A DNA stretch of 64,000 nucleotides. Source: Pisaster brevispinus (taxonomy: Eukaryota > Echinodermata > Asteroidea > Forcipulatida > Asteriidae). The stretch covers positions 13,650,258-13,714,257 of the forward strand of contig JAMKCF010000001.1 of the NCBI GenBank assembly GCA_023634235.1, in the 5' to 3' direction. Below are positions 42,990-53,666 of this stretch, piece by piece. Under the pieces are notes generated by a model that was not told the DNA's origin, searched no databases, and was given only the letters and a program-made list of their open reading frames with translations. The position numbers and the translations under genes are program-made. Numbering within the stretch: the stretch's first letter is position 1; each line of letters opens with the position of its first letter.

Positions 42990-43413
42990 TAACATAATAA
43001 TAATAATAATATATTGTATTTGTATAGCGCCTACTGCAGGCCAGCCTCTAAGCGCTTAACATTCAGTATTTCCTGCAAGGTATTTGGGGCTACGTTTAAA
43101 GTATGAGACCTACTCCTTTACATAGCACCTTGTAATGGTTTACAAGGTGCTGTGGCGCAATATGCAGCCGATCAAACCAGGAACACCGGGGCGGACCCCT
43201 TCTCTTTTCGATAAGTGCACTGGGTTCTTTTTCGTGCGTTACACAACACACGGGACCAACGGCTTTACGTCCCATCCGAAGGACGAAGCAATCATGGTTA
43301 AGTGTCTTGCTTAAGGACACAGGTGTCACGACCGGGGCTCGAACCCACACTCTGCTGATCAGAAACACCAGAGCTTGAGTCCAGTGATCTTATCCACTCG
43401 GCCACGACACGCC
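42990..43413 (-). mobile_element. tRNA-Leu-derived SINE
   Basis: The 5' head on the minus strand (43413-43322) reads as a tRNA with a long variable arm: GGCCGAGTGGATAAG (box A), GGACTCAAGCTC (anticodon loop with CAA, Leu type) and GGGTTCGAGCCCC (box B). The body follows, and the 3' tail contains gcgctatacaaatacaat and (TAT)n at 43011-42990, the usual end of LINE-mobilised SINEs. No coding capacity. Confidence 0.82.
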
Positions 43414-43900
43414 ATAGTTGAAAGCAACTTCATAACTATTTCCACTTTTGAATAACGAGGCACTTCCGGTTTCGACCGGAAGTAGAGGTCATGTGAGGTC
43501 ACGCACACTGAATAAAATGAAGACCTAATTTATCCCTATACAATCCCGCAATCAAAAACCTACGGTCTCTTGTGGCTGATTTGATACTGATTTTCAAATA
43601 TTTAAAATAGAAACCTTTAAGATGACGTCACGTGACAGGTGATGACGTCATCATGACCTCATTGTTTTGAGATCATTATTGCACCAATGCCTTTCATCAC
43701 TGAAAGTTTCATTGTAATTGCTCTTTAGGAACTATGCAAAAAGCCGCTTTGACCGAACGTGCGTTATGTCAAAAGCCTTTTTTACTGAAACAGACAAATA
43801 AAAAAAATAATAAAAAAAACTTTAACGAAAACAAGAGCTGTTTCGCTGCGCTGCGAAACAGCTAAAAACATACTGATTGTATTTGTTGTAGGCCTATATA
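43412..43900. other. Non-coding stretch with an accggaagt-type repeat fragment
   Basis: cacttccggtttcgaccggaagt at 43450-43475 forms a hairpin and relates to the degenerate units at 34.9 and 56.6 kb. No gene. Confidence 0.4.
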
Positions 43901-43904
43901 TAAA

Positions 43905-44312
43905 ACATATAGGGTAGATGGCCTTTAAGGCTTTCGATTTACACCGGACCTTCGTCAGAAGCATAAACATGTACAAACAAACATCCATTTATAGCAAAAA
44001 GGGAAGCGAAGGATCAAGGAAAGGCATCCAGAAAAAAACGGGACAATTGTAGACAATCAAAGTTACCCATTTATATATATGAACATATGGATAGACACAG
44101 AGAAAGAGAGTTAGCCAACCCGTTGTTTGTTAATTAGTAAGATTTGTATATAATTCCTCCTTTTTCTGGATACTTTCCCTTAATCATCTGCTGAACTAAT
44201 ATTGTTGTTGCTATAACTGGATATGTTTGTGTTTGTACTTATTGTTTCATGCCTCTGACGAAGGTCCGCTTTGGATCGAAAGGTAGGTCTATCTCCCCTA
44301 TACTAGGTTTAT
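43905..44312. repeat. Inverted pair of hammerhead-like CTGACGAAGGTCCG motifs
   Basis: On the minus strand at 43958-43932 and on the plus strand at 44254-44281 the same order occurs: CTGACGAAGGTCC, a loop, then ATCGAAAG, with similar flanks (tttgtac..gcttctgacg and ttgtac..gcctctgacg; ctatat..ggcct and ctata..tatagg). Stem II pairs GGTCC with GGATC in the right copy. Both have an extra A after the CTGACGA core, so they fit the hammerhead consensus less well than the motif at 32 kb. The 300 bp between them is non-coding. Confidence 0.6.
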
Positions 44313-45180
44313 ATAGGTTTTCTCTTTCAATTTCGGCAACTGCTTGAGCAGCCAACTTAACCACTACGCTATTTTATTTCGCGCGAAATCCGATTGCTAC
44401 TGAAAAGGGTCATTTTATTTCGTTTTTGGACTAGTCAAATGTACTGTTGCGTCATTTGATTTAACAAAATATTAATTCAATTTAACAATTCAACAAAGCA
44501 GCATTCAAATTCGCAGGAGTTTTTTGAGGCTTGTGTTTAGTCATCCAAATTCATTTTTGGGCAGTCATTTCTGGAACTTGTGCAATCTAAAAAAACGCTT
44601 AGTTGCACTTGAACGTATATGCCAAGATGTCTGGCACGCCAACATATTGATGGTTGGCGAAGACAAAATATTTACCATAAAAAACAGGGAAAACATTTTT
44701 AAAAAACACCATTCAAACACAATACAACATCAGGTCTTGGTTAGTTAACCAATAAAGGTCCCCCCCCCAAAAAAAAAGAAGATTAAAACAAAGAAGAAGA
44801 AAAAACCTCATGGGCCCCATGTAAAGTCTACTGGAAACATAAATAAAGAAAACAAGGTTCGCCTGATTTGAAGGGAAGGTAAGAAACAGTTGCCTAGTAC
44901 ACAGTTTATCTGTTTATTCGTTTTTCTTTAGTCGTACTTATTTGAATCATCATTTAGCGAAATGATTGCCTTTTTACGAAATTGAAAATAATTAAATCTG
45001 CAAAATCTCCAGTCGAACCAGCTTTGCTAAATTGATTGATGATTGTGTGTCATGCAAAAGAATGACGATATGCTACATTGAACAGAGTGCTAAAGGAATT
45101 TTCTTGCCGCCCCTGTAGCCTCTCCGAGTGGGTTTTATACGATTCAGTCCGAGGGCTTTAATCCTTTGCCATATGGCGTT
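44313..45180. other. Non-coding stretch
   Basis: No supported gene. A run of C followed by A occurs at 44760-44778. DNA-polymerase-like coding begins soon after 45180. Confidence 0.4.
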
Positions 45181-45209
45181 CAGTGGTGACCATTTGTTGC
45201 TCAATACAG

Positions 45210-45888
45210 CTACAGCAATGCTTCTTAGTTGGGCTGCGGAGTAGCCTTTCATGGTTGAGTGAATTCGACGATATCACAGGTCGTAATATCAAGTTAACTT
45301 TTGGGATCAAAAATACTCAGTTCAAACCTGTACGAAGTCATAGATATAGGATTATGACAACCGAGTGGTTAGATTGGGAAGCCAAATCAAATGGTGTCTA
45401 CATCCAACACCAATTTAACCTGTGTGGTAGAAACGTGAGAGTGGACGGGTACTGTCAAGAGACCCTTACGGTCTATCAGTTCCAGGGTTGTTTTGGGCAC
45501 GGGCACAGATGTCGGCTGAATCTAGCGGAGGTCAACTCCATCAATAAAAAACCCCAGAGAGGTATTGATGGAAGAGACCCAAAAGACTTCTTCCTACATC
45601 CAGGAACTTGAGTATAATTTAGTCGAATTGTGGGAATGCGAGTGGGAAGACATTCGGAAAAGCGACCCAGACTTGAGACACTTTTTTTACTCGATAAGAC
45701 TTCCACATTGTAATGCAAGGACAATGTCCACGAAGCAGATCTTAAAGGGGGTCTTGGATAGGTCCATATTTGGTTTGGTAGAATGCGACCTTCGGGTACC
45801 GCAAGAAAAGAAAGATTATTTTGCCGAGATGCCACCCGTATTTAAAAACGTGGACTTTCATGCTACTTCGCTAAGCTCATACGCATGA
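45210..45888 (+). pseudogene. Polinton/Maverick protein-primed DNA polymerase B fragment
   Basis: Part of a family B, protein-primed polymerase of a Polinton-type element. The first frame (to 45611) has TTEWLDWEAKSNGVYIQHQF, VRVDGYCQETLTVYQFQGC and FGHGHRC. After a frameshift near 45590 the second (to 45888) has YNLVELWECEWEDI, SIFGLVECDLRVP and YFAEMPPVFKNV, all family hallmarks. The polymerase catalytic motifs downstream are missing; the sequence ends after FKNV and goes into non-coding DNA. A diverged inverted copy of 45583-45728 lies at 51278-51424. Relic of an ancient virus-like transposon; non-functional. Confidence 0.85.
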
Positions 45889-45889
45889 A

Positions 45890-47740
45890 AAACAGCTTCA
45901 GTCTATTGGACAACCAATAATAAACACCTTCTTTAGAAAACAGACTTTTAAGTTTCTTCAGGTTTAATAAAGCATGGGAATGTGCCGGTGCTAGATCGAT
46001 TGGTTGTAGAGCATATAATGGTAGTATTGCAGATTAGTCTGTTAAAAATTAATGATACTTTAAATAAATCTTTACACAATCCACATCCGATTTAAAATTT
46101 GAATCTCGGCTCTTTCAGCCCTTCAGGTATCTCCCGGAAATCGCCCCGTCTTATAATTTACATCAGACTCATTTATTCATTCATTCATTCACCCACCCAC
46201 CCACCAAAGGTTTTATCATGAAACGTGGTGTAATGTTTACCTACGAGCAGAGGACGGCCCTTACCATTTCTGTCCCAAGCGAAAAGTCAGAGACGATGGG
46301 GTTTCTAAAACTGATTTAGATATATGAGGAGATTAGCCTTTCCAAATTCTCCACGTTCGTCCACACACACAAAAATTTCATAAATAAACGCGGACCCAGC
46401 TAATAAGAGGTCACGCAATTACTTCTGTTTGTAAGTACGCCGTAGTTCAGTTGATGTGTGTTTATAACATTTAATCAGATTCTGAAAAACCTGTTCCCGT
46501 TAACTTTTTAGGTCATGATTATGTTGTATATTGTAACTTATACTGCCATTGTCAAATCTAAGAATCTTTCTGTTTTCCTGTTCTTTTTGTTTTGTTAAAC
46601 CCTCCGTGAAAAAAAAAATATGCTGGACCCACTGGGCGCAATCGGAAGGCAGATTGTATTACGGGTATATAACTGTGTTTGGGGGGGGGGGGGGGGCACA
46701 ATTTGTGTTCTAATGGTCTGAACAGATGAATATATGTTCCCTGGACCCACACAGTAAAGCTTGAAGCATTCTGAAAATGTACACATTCTGAAAATTTACA
46801 CATTGGTTCACTACTAATTTTCAAAAAATAGTACATTTCAAAATCCGCACCCCAGGCCCTCTGCAAACTCCCCAAACCACTCAGCAGTTGTTTATTTACT
46901 GTTTGATTAGGCCACAAAGCTATTGGCAACACTACAAGGGTAAACAGCACCTATGGTCTATTATACCCCCTCCCCCCGCTACCACCACAATAATAGCCTG
47001 ATGTTATAGTCAAAAGCATGTGAAGGTTACATGTATTCAAAGGATTAAGTTTTTGTGCACACAGTGGAATTTTTTTTTGCACATTATAATGGGTCCATGT
47101 AGACTAATCTGCCCTCCACACTATTTTTCAACCTCTGAAGTTGCCCACCCAGAAATCACTACAGTATATGAAAGAGTGATGTTCAAGGGTGGTTCAAAAA
47201 ATAAATCAGCGGAATTGATCAACACATTTTGTAGTTATTAAAAAAAGTATGAAGCTGGTCCTTCCACCTGCGCCCCTTGGCTGTTACGAGGGTTAATAAT
47301 AAATAATAATAAACATTGCTTTTTTTTTTAATTGTTTGTGATAACAAATAAATACCTAAAGAGAGTATAAAGAAGAATATTCAGAGTATTATATCTGTCT
47401 TTCCCAAGTAATTTCTTCAACACCTGTTTATTGTAATTAGAAATTAAAATACCGGAAAGACGTTGAATGAAATAGATAAGTACCATAAAATAAGTACCTT
47501 CAGTGGGGAGAATGTGGATTATTTTTTAGTGGTGGGGTCATCATGAGGGTGAGTCTTTGACCATAATCCGGTGGGTTGAAGGGAGGGGGATGCTATAGCT
47601 TCCCGTTGGGCCCGAACAAGAGGGTGTGGGGGCGCTCTTTATACCATTTGGGTCGGGACTGACCAGAAATAAGGTGGGGGCGCTCTTCATCCCATTTGGG
47701 ACTGAACAAAAACGAGGTGAGGGCGCTCTTCATTCAGAGC
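45890..47740. other. Non-coding stretch between Polinton remnants, with G tract and repeats
   Basis: A run of 16 G lies at 46681-46696. 47034-47290 is copy B of the dispersed repeat seen inverted at 12366-12630. 47585-47745 holds three imperfect units of about 58 bp built on ggtgggggcgctcttcat and catttgggactgaacaa. No gene. Confidence 0.5.
47034..47290 (+). repeat. Dispersed repeat, copy B (inverted match at 12.4 kb)
   Basis: Matches 12366-12630 in opposite orientation over most of its length, with shared blocks around the agtatatgaaagagtgatgt and gcacattataatgggtcca regions. Located inside the Polinton remnant, so it probably inserted after the Polinton. Confidence 0.7.
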
Positions 47741-47756
47741 GGTGTCAGTTTTAAAA

Positions 47757-48364
47757 GAGGTTTGTGCCGACTTTGGCGGGGCCTACCGGATCGGTAAAAA
47801 CACAGTTCGTGTCCCAGTCTTTGAACACATCAGGTGGCGATATTATTCAACCATCTCCACAATTATTGTGGTGTTTTGGAGCTTATCACGATGCTTATGG
47901 CCGGTTGTCCAACAGTTCCCAACATTCGTTTTGTGGAGGGGTTTCCCGACAACCTTCTCTCCTTGGACCAAACGAAGAGAAACCTGGTTGTGACGATCTC
48001 ATGTTGGAATCGGGTAATAACAATAAGCTTACCAAACTTTTTACCAAGGGCAGTCATCACAACAATAATCACAGAGTCATCACAGAGTCTGTTTTATTGG
48101 GGTAAATAAATGCCCCAAATCAGTCTGAATGCGCATTATATGGTGCTCTTTAAAAACCCAAGAGATGCTTAACAGATCATGCACTTGGCACACCAGATGT
48201 ATCAAAATAAACCCACATTCATGGTCGAGGCCTATCACGACGCGACGAGTTCCCCTTACTCTCATCTCTTCGTGGACTTGAAACCAGACACCAAAGAGCA
48301 CATGCGTCTCAAATCTAACATCTTCCAGGGTGAATACCCCACGGTTTACGTTTCGAAGGTATAA
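47757..48364 (+). pseudogene. Polinton A32/FtsK-like genome-packaging ATPase
   Basis: Packaging ATPase of virus-like transposons. The first frame has the Walker A region as GPTGSVKTQF, where the family has GPTGSGKT, so the P-loop is altered. DEIIQP-like text (DIIQPSPQ) and LLWCFGAYHDAYGRL follow. Frameshifts lead to VEGFPDNLLSLDQTKRNL and back to KLTKLFTKGSHHNN. The last part (48179-48364) reads MHLAHQMYQNKPTFMVEAYH and HLFVDLKPDTKEHMRLKSNI. At least two frameshifts plus the substituted P-loop make it inactive. It lies upstream of other Polinton genes on the same strand, as expected. Confidence 0.85.
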
Positions 48365-48365
48365 A

Positions 48366-48730
48366 ATGAAGCCACTCTTGCGATGGGGTTTCATTTGTAA
48401 AGATGTCTTGTCGCGTGCACAAGCCACTCACTACCTACACGTATTAGCAAAGGGTTCAAAGAAACAGCGCCAGGGAGTGATTGACGGAGCCGGCAGAGAC
48501 CTCATAACCTGTCTTTGTGAGTGCGCCCTCAATGTTTTAAACGGTTACGTTTCCCTGACACCCGCCGAGAGAACCAAACTGGGAAGGCATAATCGAGAAC
48601 TGAGAGCGCTGACCAACAGGACAAGCCTGCAGAAGAAAACAGCTTTGAACCAGAAGGGCGGTTTTCTGGGTGCGTTGCCGACGCCGGTGTTGGCGCACTG
48701 GGAGGACTGCTATTCAAGTAAACGTCATGG
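48366..48730 (+). pseudogene. Small Polinton protein with QKGGFLGAL block
   Basis: Lys/Arg-rich protein of about 120 residues with DLITCLCECALNVLNGYVSL, RTKLGRHNRELRALTN and, near the end, QKGGFLGAL followed in another frame by a Gly/Leu-rich tail (ALGGLLFK). I recall this layout from a short conserved protein found next to the ATPase in many invertebrate Polintons. Its function is not established; a virion or DNA-binding role is plausible. One frameshift near the C-terminus. Confidence 0.65.
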
Positions 48731-49022
48731 AGCATGCGAAGAAAATGGTGCTCGTACCGCAAGACACTCTCGCCAGAATGCAGGTGTCTAGATGCTTGGA
48801 GCAAAGCTGATCGCCCGCATCGTCCACGGTTTAGACACTGATCTGAGAAAGTTGCTCGAAACACAGGATCTGTCAGAGGGGAGAAAATTAAGCTGTACCA
48901 ACAGACCCTACAGAGGTATATTGCGCTGAACAAACAGAGGACGGCTCCCCTGTCTATGACCCTCGAAAACGAACATACCACCAACGTGGATGGACCCACG
49001 TTGACGAAAGGAGCCATCAATT
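48727..49022 (+). pseudogene. Small Polinton protein beginning MEHAKKMVLV
   Basis: The start MEHAKKMVLVPQDTLARMQ overlaps the end of the preceding frame by a few bases. After frameshifts the text continues with DTDLRKLLE and KLYQQTLQRYIALNKQR, then a stop at 49022. Short proteins with this start and the YxQxLQRY block occur in the same place in related Polintons, by recall. Function unknown. Confidence 0.6.
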
Positions 49023-49077
49023 GACACAACCGATACAGAACCGGTTGTGACAAACCCCTCACTCAAAGTAGACTTGA

Positions 49078-50185
49078 AGGAAGAGACGTACGCTATGACG
49101 GGTTACCCCAGTTGTTTGCGACCGCATCCCATCTTCCTGCCAAAAAGCGGAAACTCCCTTTGTTTGCAACTGAGACTGATCCACCGGCCAAAAAGAGGAA
49201 AAGTAAACGTTATTCAAAAGTGGACGGCATTATAAACCTCGTCATTGAAGCTTCAAGTTTCGTCGATGGAGGAGTATCTGAAGAAGTTGTATTACGACAG
49301 AAACCATCCTTCTGGTTTCGGTGGTGTGGATGCTGTGTACCGTGCGGTTCAAAAAGTTGGAGTGGAAATCAGCAGAAAACACATCGTTAGATGGCTTCGT
49401 CTACAACCTACATATACGTTTCAATAAACCCATCTGGAGAAGTTTCAGGAGAAATCGGGTCATCATTGGTGGGATTGACGTTCAGGGATAAAACGGGGGC
49501 TTCGCTAATCAAGGCCTTTGAACGAATTTTACAGGTTGGGCGTATGCCCCGTCTGCTGCAGACGGCTAAAGTTTGTAGTTTACAAACCGTAAGTTTCAGA
49601 GTTTCTTGACAAAAAAGAACATTAAATTCTTTACCACTCACAACGAGAGGTTTAACAGGACTCTTAAAACAAAAATGTGGAAATACTTCACAGCCCAAAA
49701 CACGTATATGCAGCCGTATCACCAAAACTGGTGTCCGCCTACAGCCGCTCGTTTCACAGAAGCATAAAGAGAACGCCTGCGTCCGTCGGCCCTGCAAACT
49801 CCGCAGAGGTATGGCGCACGCTGTACGGCACCCCCAAAGACAAATGTTCCGTCGTCACCACCTTCAAGTTTAACATCGGGGATTCGGTTCGCATAAGTAT
49901 GGCTTCTAGAACTTTTAGTAAGGGTTACCTCCCCAACTGCACCACCTGAGCGATAGAATTGCATGGAACCCTCCGGTGTACATGTTGACGGATTACGATG
50001 ACGAAGAGTTGAACGGTTTGTTTTACAAACAAGAACTACAAAGAGTCGACAGGATTGACGATATGTACAAAGTAGAGAAGGTGTTATGCACTAGAAAGCA
50101 TCGTGGTGTGACGGAATATTTTGTAAAGTGGCTCGGTTATCCTGACAAGTTCAACAGCTGGGTGAGAGGGCTAGTCGGTATATAA
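49078..50185 (+). pseudogene. Polinton retroviral-type integrase with C-terminal chromodomain
   Basis: Integrase catalysing DNA insertion. The basic lead (PAKKRKLPLF, PAKKRKSKRY) is a likely nuclear signal. The N-terminal domain at 49266-49430 reads YLKKLYYDRNHPSGFGGVDA then ISRKHIVRWLRLQPTY. The catalytic core is in pieces: RNRVIIGGIDVQ, IKFFTTHNE, ERFNRTLKTKMWKYF, with small deletions between, including just before the catalytic Glu of ERFNR. The C-terminal part (49677-49949) has KLVSAYSRSFHRSIKRTPAS and KFNIGDSVRISMASRTF. The chromodomain (49980-50180) reads YKVEKVLCTRK and EYFVKWLGYPDKFNSW, a histone-mark reader. Several frameshifts; inactive. Confidence 0.88.
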
Positions 50186-50195
50186 TACAGGGCTT

Positions 50196-50850
50196 ATGGA
50201 CAACCGGACAACATTGGACATGCGACAGGGCTTTGAGATGGATTCCTTTTACGCGACTCTCCCCAGGAATAGCAGCATGGATACCTACCCTGATATTGCG
50301 CCGAGTCACTACAGCGTAAATTTACCCTCTGCTCTGTCGTTCAAGGTGTAGAGGGTCACAACCAAATCTACTGCAACGCTGAAGAGGCTGAAGGAGGCAT
50401 ACATATTCACACCATTCCGGAGGGCTTTAACCAGACACCGGATGAAGTGCTCTCAAAGATTACACCCTCAATCGAACATGGCGACACAATACATCTCAAG
50501 TAAAACAAATACCTTTAAAAAGTAATTGTCAGAACGGCCGAAGGCGTCAGCATTACTTTCGTCGAACGTCTGGGTCACTTGTTTGGTTTTAACAAGGCTA
50601 TGGCCATCACCGGTATAGAGAAGGCGACCCACGTCGTGGATATGAAGCAAATCCACAGCCTATTTGTGTACACCGACATCATTAGTACAACATTGTCAGA
50701 AACACCAGAGCACCTCTTCTACGAAATGTGAGCATGAAATTCATCAACACCATCAACATAAATATAAGGGACGACGTGGGCCATTATATTCCATTCATCG
50801 GCGGGAAGGTCATAGTGAAAACTACACGTCCCGCCACCTACTTCAACTGA
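50196..50850 (+). pseudogene. Polinton virion-type (minor capsid/penton-like) protein
   Basis: Starts MDNRTTLDMRQGFEMDSFYA, then NSSMDTYPDIAPSHYSVNLP. Broken pieces follow: HIHTIPEGFNQTPDEVLSKI, EGVSITFVERLGHLFGFN, VVDMKQIHSLFVYTDII and IRDDVGHYIPFIGGKVIV. The order and text match a protein I recall downstream of the integrase in invertebrate Polintons and usually taken as a minor capsid or penton homologue. At least three frameshifts and a missing middle part. Non-functional relic. Confidence 0.7.
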
Positions 50851-50865
50851 TTGAAACAACCGATA

Positions 50866-51176
50866 TCATGATAGGTCATTTCGTATCCCACCCCGGACAC
50901 TATGTGAACCACTACAAGCGACAACTCGGGCGTGGCCATCCTTTTTTTGACGGCGGCCGCACTCAGAAATGTTTAGGTCTTTGAAATATATTGCGTGGAC
51001 TCTTCCGAAAGGCCATGCCCCTGATCAAGCAGGGGGCTAAGACATTGGGTCGTCAAGCCCTCCGCACCGGCTTGGGAATCGCACAGGTTGCTCTGGAAGG
51101 GAAGAACATGAGAACTGCAGCACAATTGAGACTCAAACAGACCGGACGGGTGATTCAGAATGGGCTAGGCGGGTGA
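50866..51176 (+). pseudogene. Small basic Polinton protein (PX-like)
   Basis: A first part (HYVNHYKRQLGRGHPFF) and, after one stop near 50984, a second part (GLFRKAMPLIKQGAKTLGRQ, ALRTGLGIAQVALEGKN) form a short basic protein with an amphipathic helix. Such proteins follow the minor capsid gene in Polintons/adintovirus-like elements and are likened to adenoviral core or PX proteins. The assignment is by order and recall. The copy ends in a small tandem (gggcggtgattcagaatg twice). Confidence 0.6.
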
Positions 51177-51277
51177 TTCAGAATGTAGATTCCCAACAGT
51201 AGTACTACTGAAGTCACACGCACCTCATTACCAAACCAAATTGGAACCGTCCAATACCCCCTTTAAGATCTGCTTTG

Positions 51278-51424
51278 TGGACAATGTCCACATATTACAA
51301 TGTGAAAGTCTTACCAAGTACAAAAAGTGTCTCAAGTCTGGGTCGCTTTTCTTTGTCTTCCCACTCGCATTCCCACATTTCAACTAAATTATACCCAAGT
51401 TCCCGGATGTAGAAAGGAGTCTTT
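51278..51424 (-). pseudogene. Inverted PolB fragment
   Basis: About 147 bases whose reverse complement matches 45583-45728 closely (gtgggaatgcgagtgggaag, gcgacccagacttgagacac). It encodes the same part of PolB around LVEMWECEWED. Either the PolB gene of this element lay in convergent orientation here, or this is a piece of another copy. Truncated on both sides. Confidence 0.85.
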
Positions 51425-51429
51425 TGGGA

Positions 51430-51665
51430 TAAATATATTCATGTCCCCGCCATAAGTTCCTGTATATAAACACGTTCCCTGTCCCATCTTCCCGTATTAA
51501 AAAGACATTCCCGAACTTATATAATCACGTCCCCGGCCGTAAATAAACTTGTTCCCGTCCCGTCGTCTTCCCGTTAATAAGTACCTTCCCGGCCTGTCTT
51601 CTCGTCCCGTATTCCCGTAAATAAACTCCTTCTCGTCCCGTCTTCTCGTCCCGTCTTCCCGAATG
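51430..51665. repeat. Irregular CCCGTCTTC-type minisatellite
   Basis: Repeated words ttcccgt, cccgtcttc, gtaaataaac and tctcgtcccgt form a C/T-rich irregular tandem stretch of about 230 bp. No coding sense. Borders the inverted PolB fragment. Confidence 0.7.
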
Positions 51666-52764
51666 ATAACTAATAAAATGTAATTTTATGCTGATCATGA
51701 TCACTGCAAAAGATTTTCGCAACTGTTAAATTGTCCCCTCTCACTGCTGTACTCCGACACCCACTTTTGCAACTTGGTGGTACTACATCGTAATTCACTA
51801 AAACTATGGAAATGAACCGGAGCTTACTTGTAAGCCTGTGTTTGAATGGTTGTACAACTCAGGTCAGTGCGTTTCTGCATGAAACTGTTGTCAGTCGAAG
51901 CTGTGAATAAGAAGATAATTTCTAGAACACATGTTTTAGTCATGTAACCTACTAAGTCTTGATAATCACACATGGAAATGGAGAAAATTTAGCTACATCA
52001 ACCATCACTTTGCTTTATGCCCTGCAAAAATAAAACCTTTGTTAACCACCTCCGTTCCTCAGCGGTTCTGGCGGTCAGCGATTCCGCAGAGCCGCCGTGG
52101 CGATCATGCTTATTAAAACCCTCCCCCGAGACAGTGCCACTGTGTTTCACTGCCCTTATTTGCATTTTTAAGCATAACTTTACTAATAAAATTTTTTTAA
52201 AATCAGGCTTCCGTGTAATCCAACTTCATACCTTCGAGAAACAAACTGCCAAAGTTGAATGGCCATGCTAACCCGGTGGTCATGTAGTGATTGATTCCAC
52301 ACGTGGTGACCAGGGCTGTCCCATTGCTTTGTGTACAAAGCAATCTAAGGGCAAAGGTTATCGCCGTGACTCATGGGGCTTATCATTGTGTCTATGCATC
52401 ACCCAGGCCATTGACACAGTTTTCAATGCACGTGGGATCTTTGAGTGGCAGTGGGTTTTGTTATACCTCGGTAACAAACTGTGAAGTTTGATTGGTCGAG
52501 AACCAATCACGTGCCGTGCAACAAATACACATGTACCACGGCTGCACAGCGCGGCGGGTAACATGAGTGATGTGAACCGGTGTACATCACCTTGATCGTT
52601 CCCACCGTTTGGCGATTTCCAGCGCTTAGTACGAAACGGCCGCGGGTTCGAGGGAACAGTGAAGAATGGTTTCTTGTTTGAACAACTGTATTACTGTTAG
52701 TCTGCTTATTAAACTTTGCATACTCTGCGTAATTAATGTTATCATGTTACCAAGGTATAACAAA
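51666..52764. other. Non-coding stretch
   Basis: No gene recognised. Moderately GC-rich near 52060-52130 and 52500-52660; short open frames there lack any known motif. Confidence 0.4.
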
Positions 52765-52908
52765 ACAATTGTTGCACGCTGTGATTTGGGGTCCATGGGT
52801 TTTGTACACCCTCGGGTGAAAATGGCACCCTCGGCTTCGCCTCAGGTGCCATTTCCCCCCTCGGGTGTACAAAATGCCATGGACCCCGTCACAGCGTGCA
52901 ACAATTGT
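52765..52908. mobile_element. 144-bp foldback (palindromic) element
   Basis: The left arm starts ACAATTGTTGCACGCTGTGA; the right arm is its reverse complement, with about 60-65 paired bases per arm at roughly 90 percent and a central loop around ctcggcttcgcctca. The arms include gtccatgg and tttgtacaccc. Flanking bases are AT-rich and no clear target duplication was found. The transcript would form a long hairpin. Probably a small foldback or MITE-type element. Confidence 0.85.
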
Positions 52909-53111
52909 ATAATGGCATATGTGGACACATGTATTCATATATATTTTTTTTGTTAGGGGGTGGGATGGGAGGAGTAGGGGGCGGAGCTATAGAGCAAATG
53001 CTACTGCATTGGACCATGATTGGACTTTTTTGTGGTATTTTGGAAGGAAATTATTTCAATGCTATTTTTAGCAAAGCCTGGTAGAGTGTCCGTGGCTGTT
53101 CAAAGCAGTTG

Positions 53112-53505
53112 TTTACTCCACCCAACCCCCACTGAATTGTAGCTTTTTGGTTTTTATTAGCATGTATAAAGCTATAATCTGAAGACAGACATAGTTCGCA
53201 ATTAGTAAACACATAACAAAGTTAATTATACTGTGTAGGCAAAGCAAAGGGCATTGAATGGAATTAGTCTGGGCAGGAAAGACCAGGGAAGATTTATAGA
53301 AAACAATTACTCCACCCAACCTCCACTGAATTGTAGCTTTTTGGTTTTTATTAGCGTGTATAAAACTATAATCTGAAGACAGACATAGTTCGCAATTGGT
53401 AAACACATAACAAAGTTAATTACACTGCGTTGGCAAAGCGAAGGGCATTGAATGGAATAATGTAGTCAGGGCAGGAAACAGGAAGATTTATAATAAACAA
53501 TTGGA
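53112..53505. repeat. Tandem duplication of about 194 bp upstream of the piggyBac gene
   Basis: Two copies start at ttactccacccaac (53112 and about 53306) and share ctgaattgtagctttttggt, gaagacagacatagttcgca and aagggcattgaatgga. They lie 160-550 bp before the transposase start, where subterminal repeats or promoter elements of a piggyBac element would be expected. Confidence 0.85.
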
Positions 53506-53666
53506 CACAGGTGGCAGGGTAGAACAATGCCTCTGGACTCGGTCTTAGGGATTACAAATAAACAGTGATGACAGGGGTACAAGGGAAGCTTTTCTGACTT
53601 TGTTTCATTATACTCCTGCTCGCCAACAACATAAGTTCAGTTTTCAATGCTCAGTTTTCAATCAGT

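Noticed and set aside
45183..51180. An active endogenous virus-like element
   Set aside because: Every gene has frameshifts or missing parts and PolB lacks its catalytic half.
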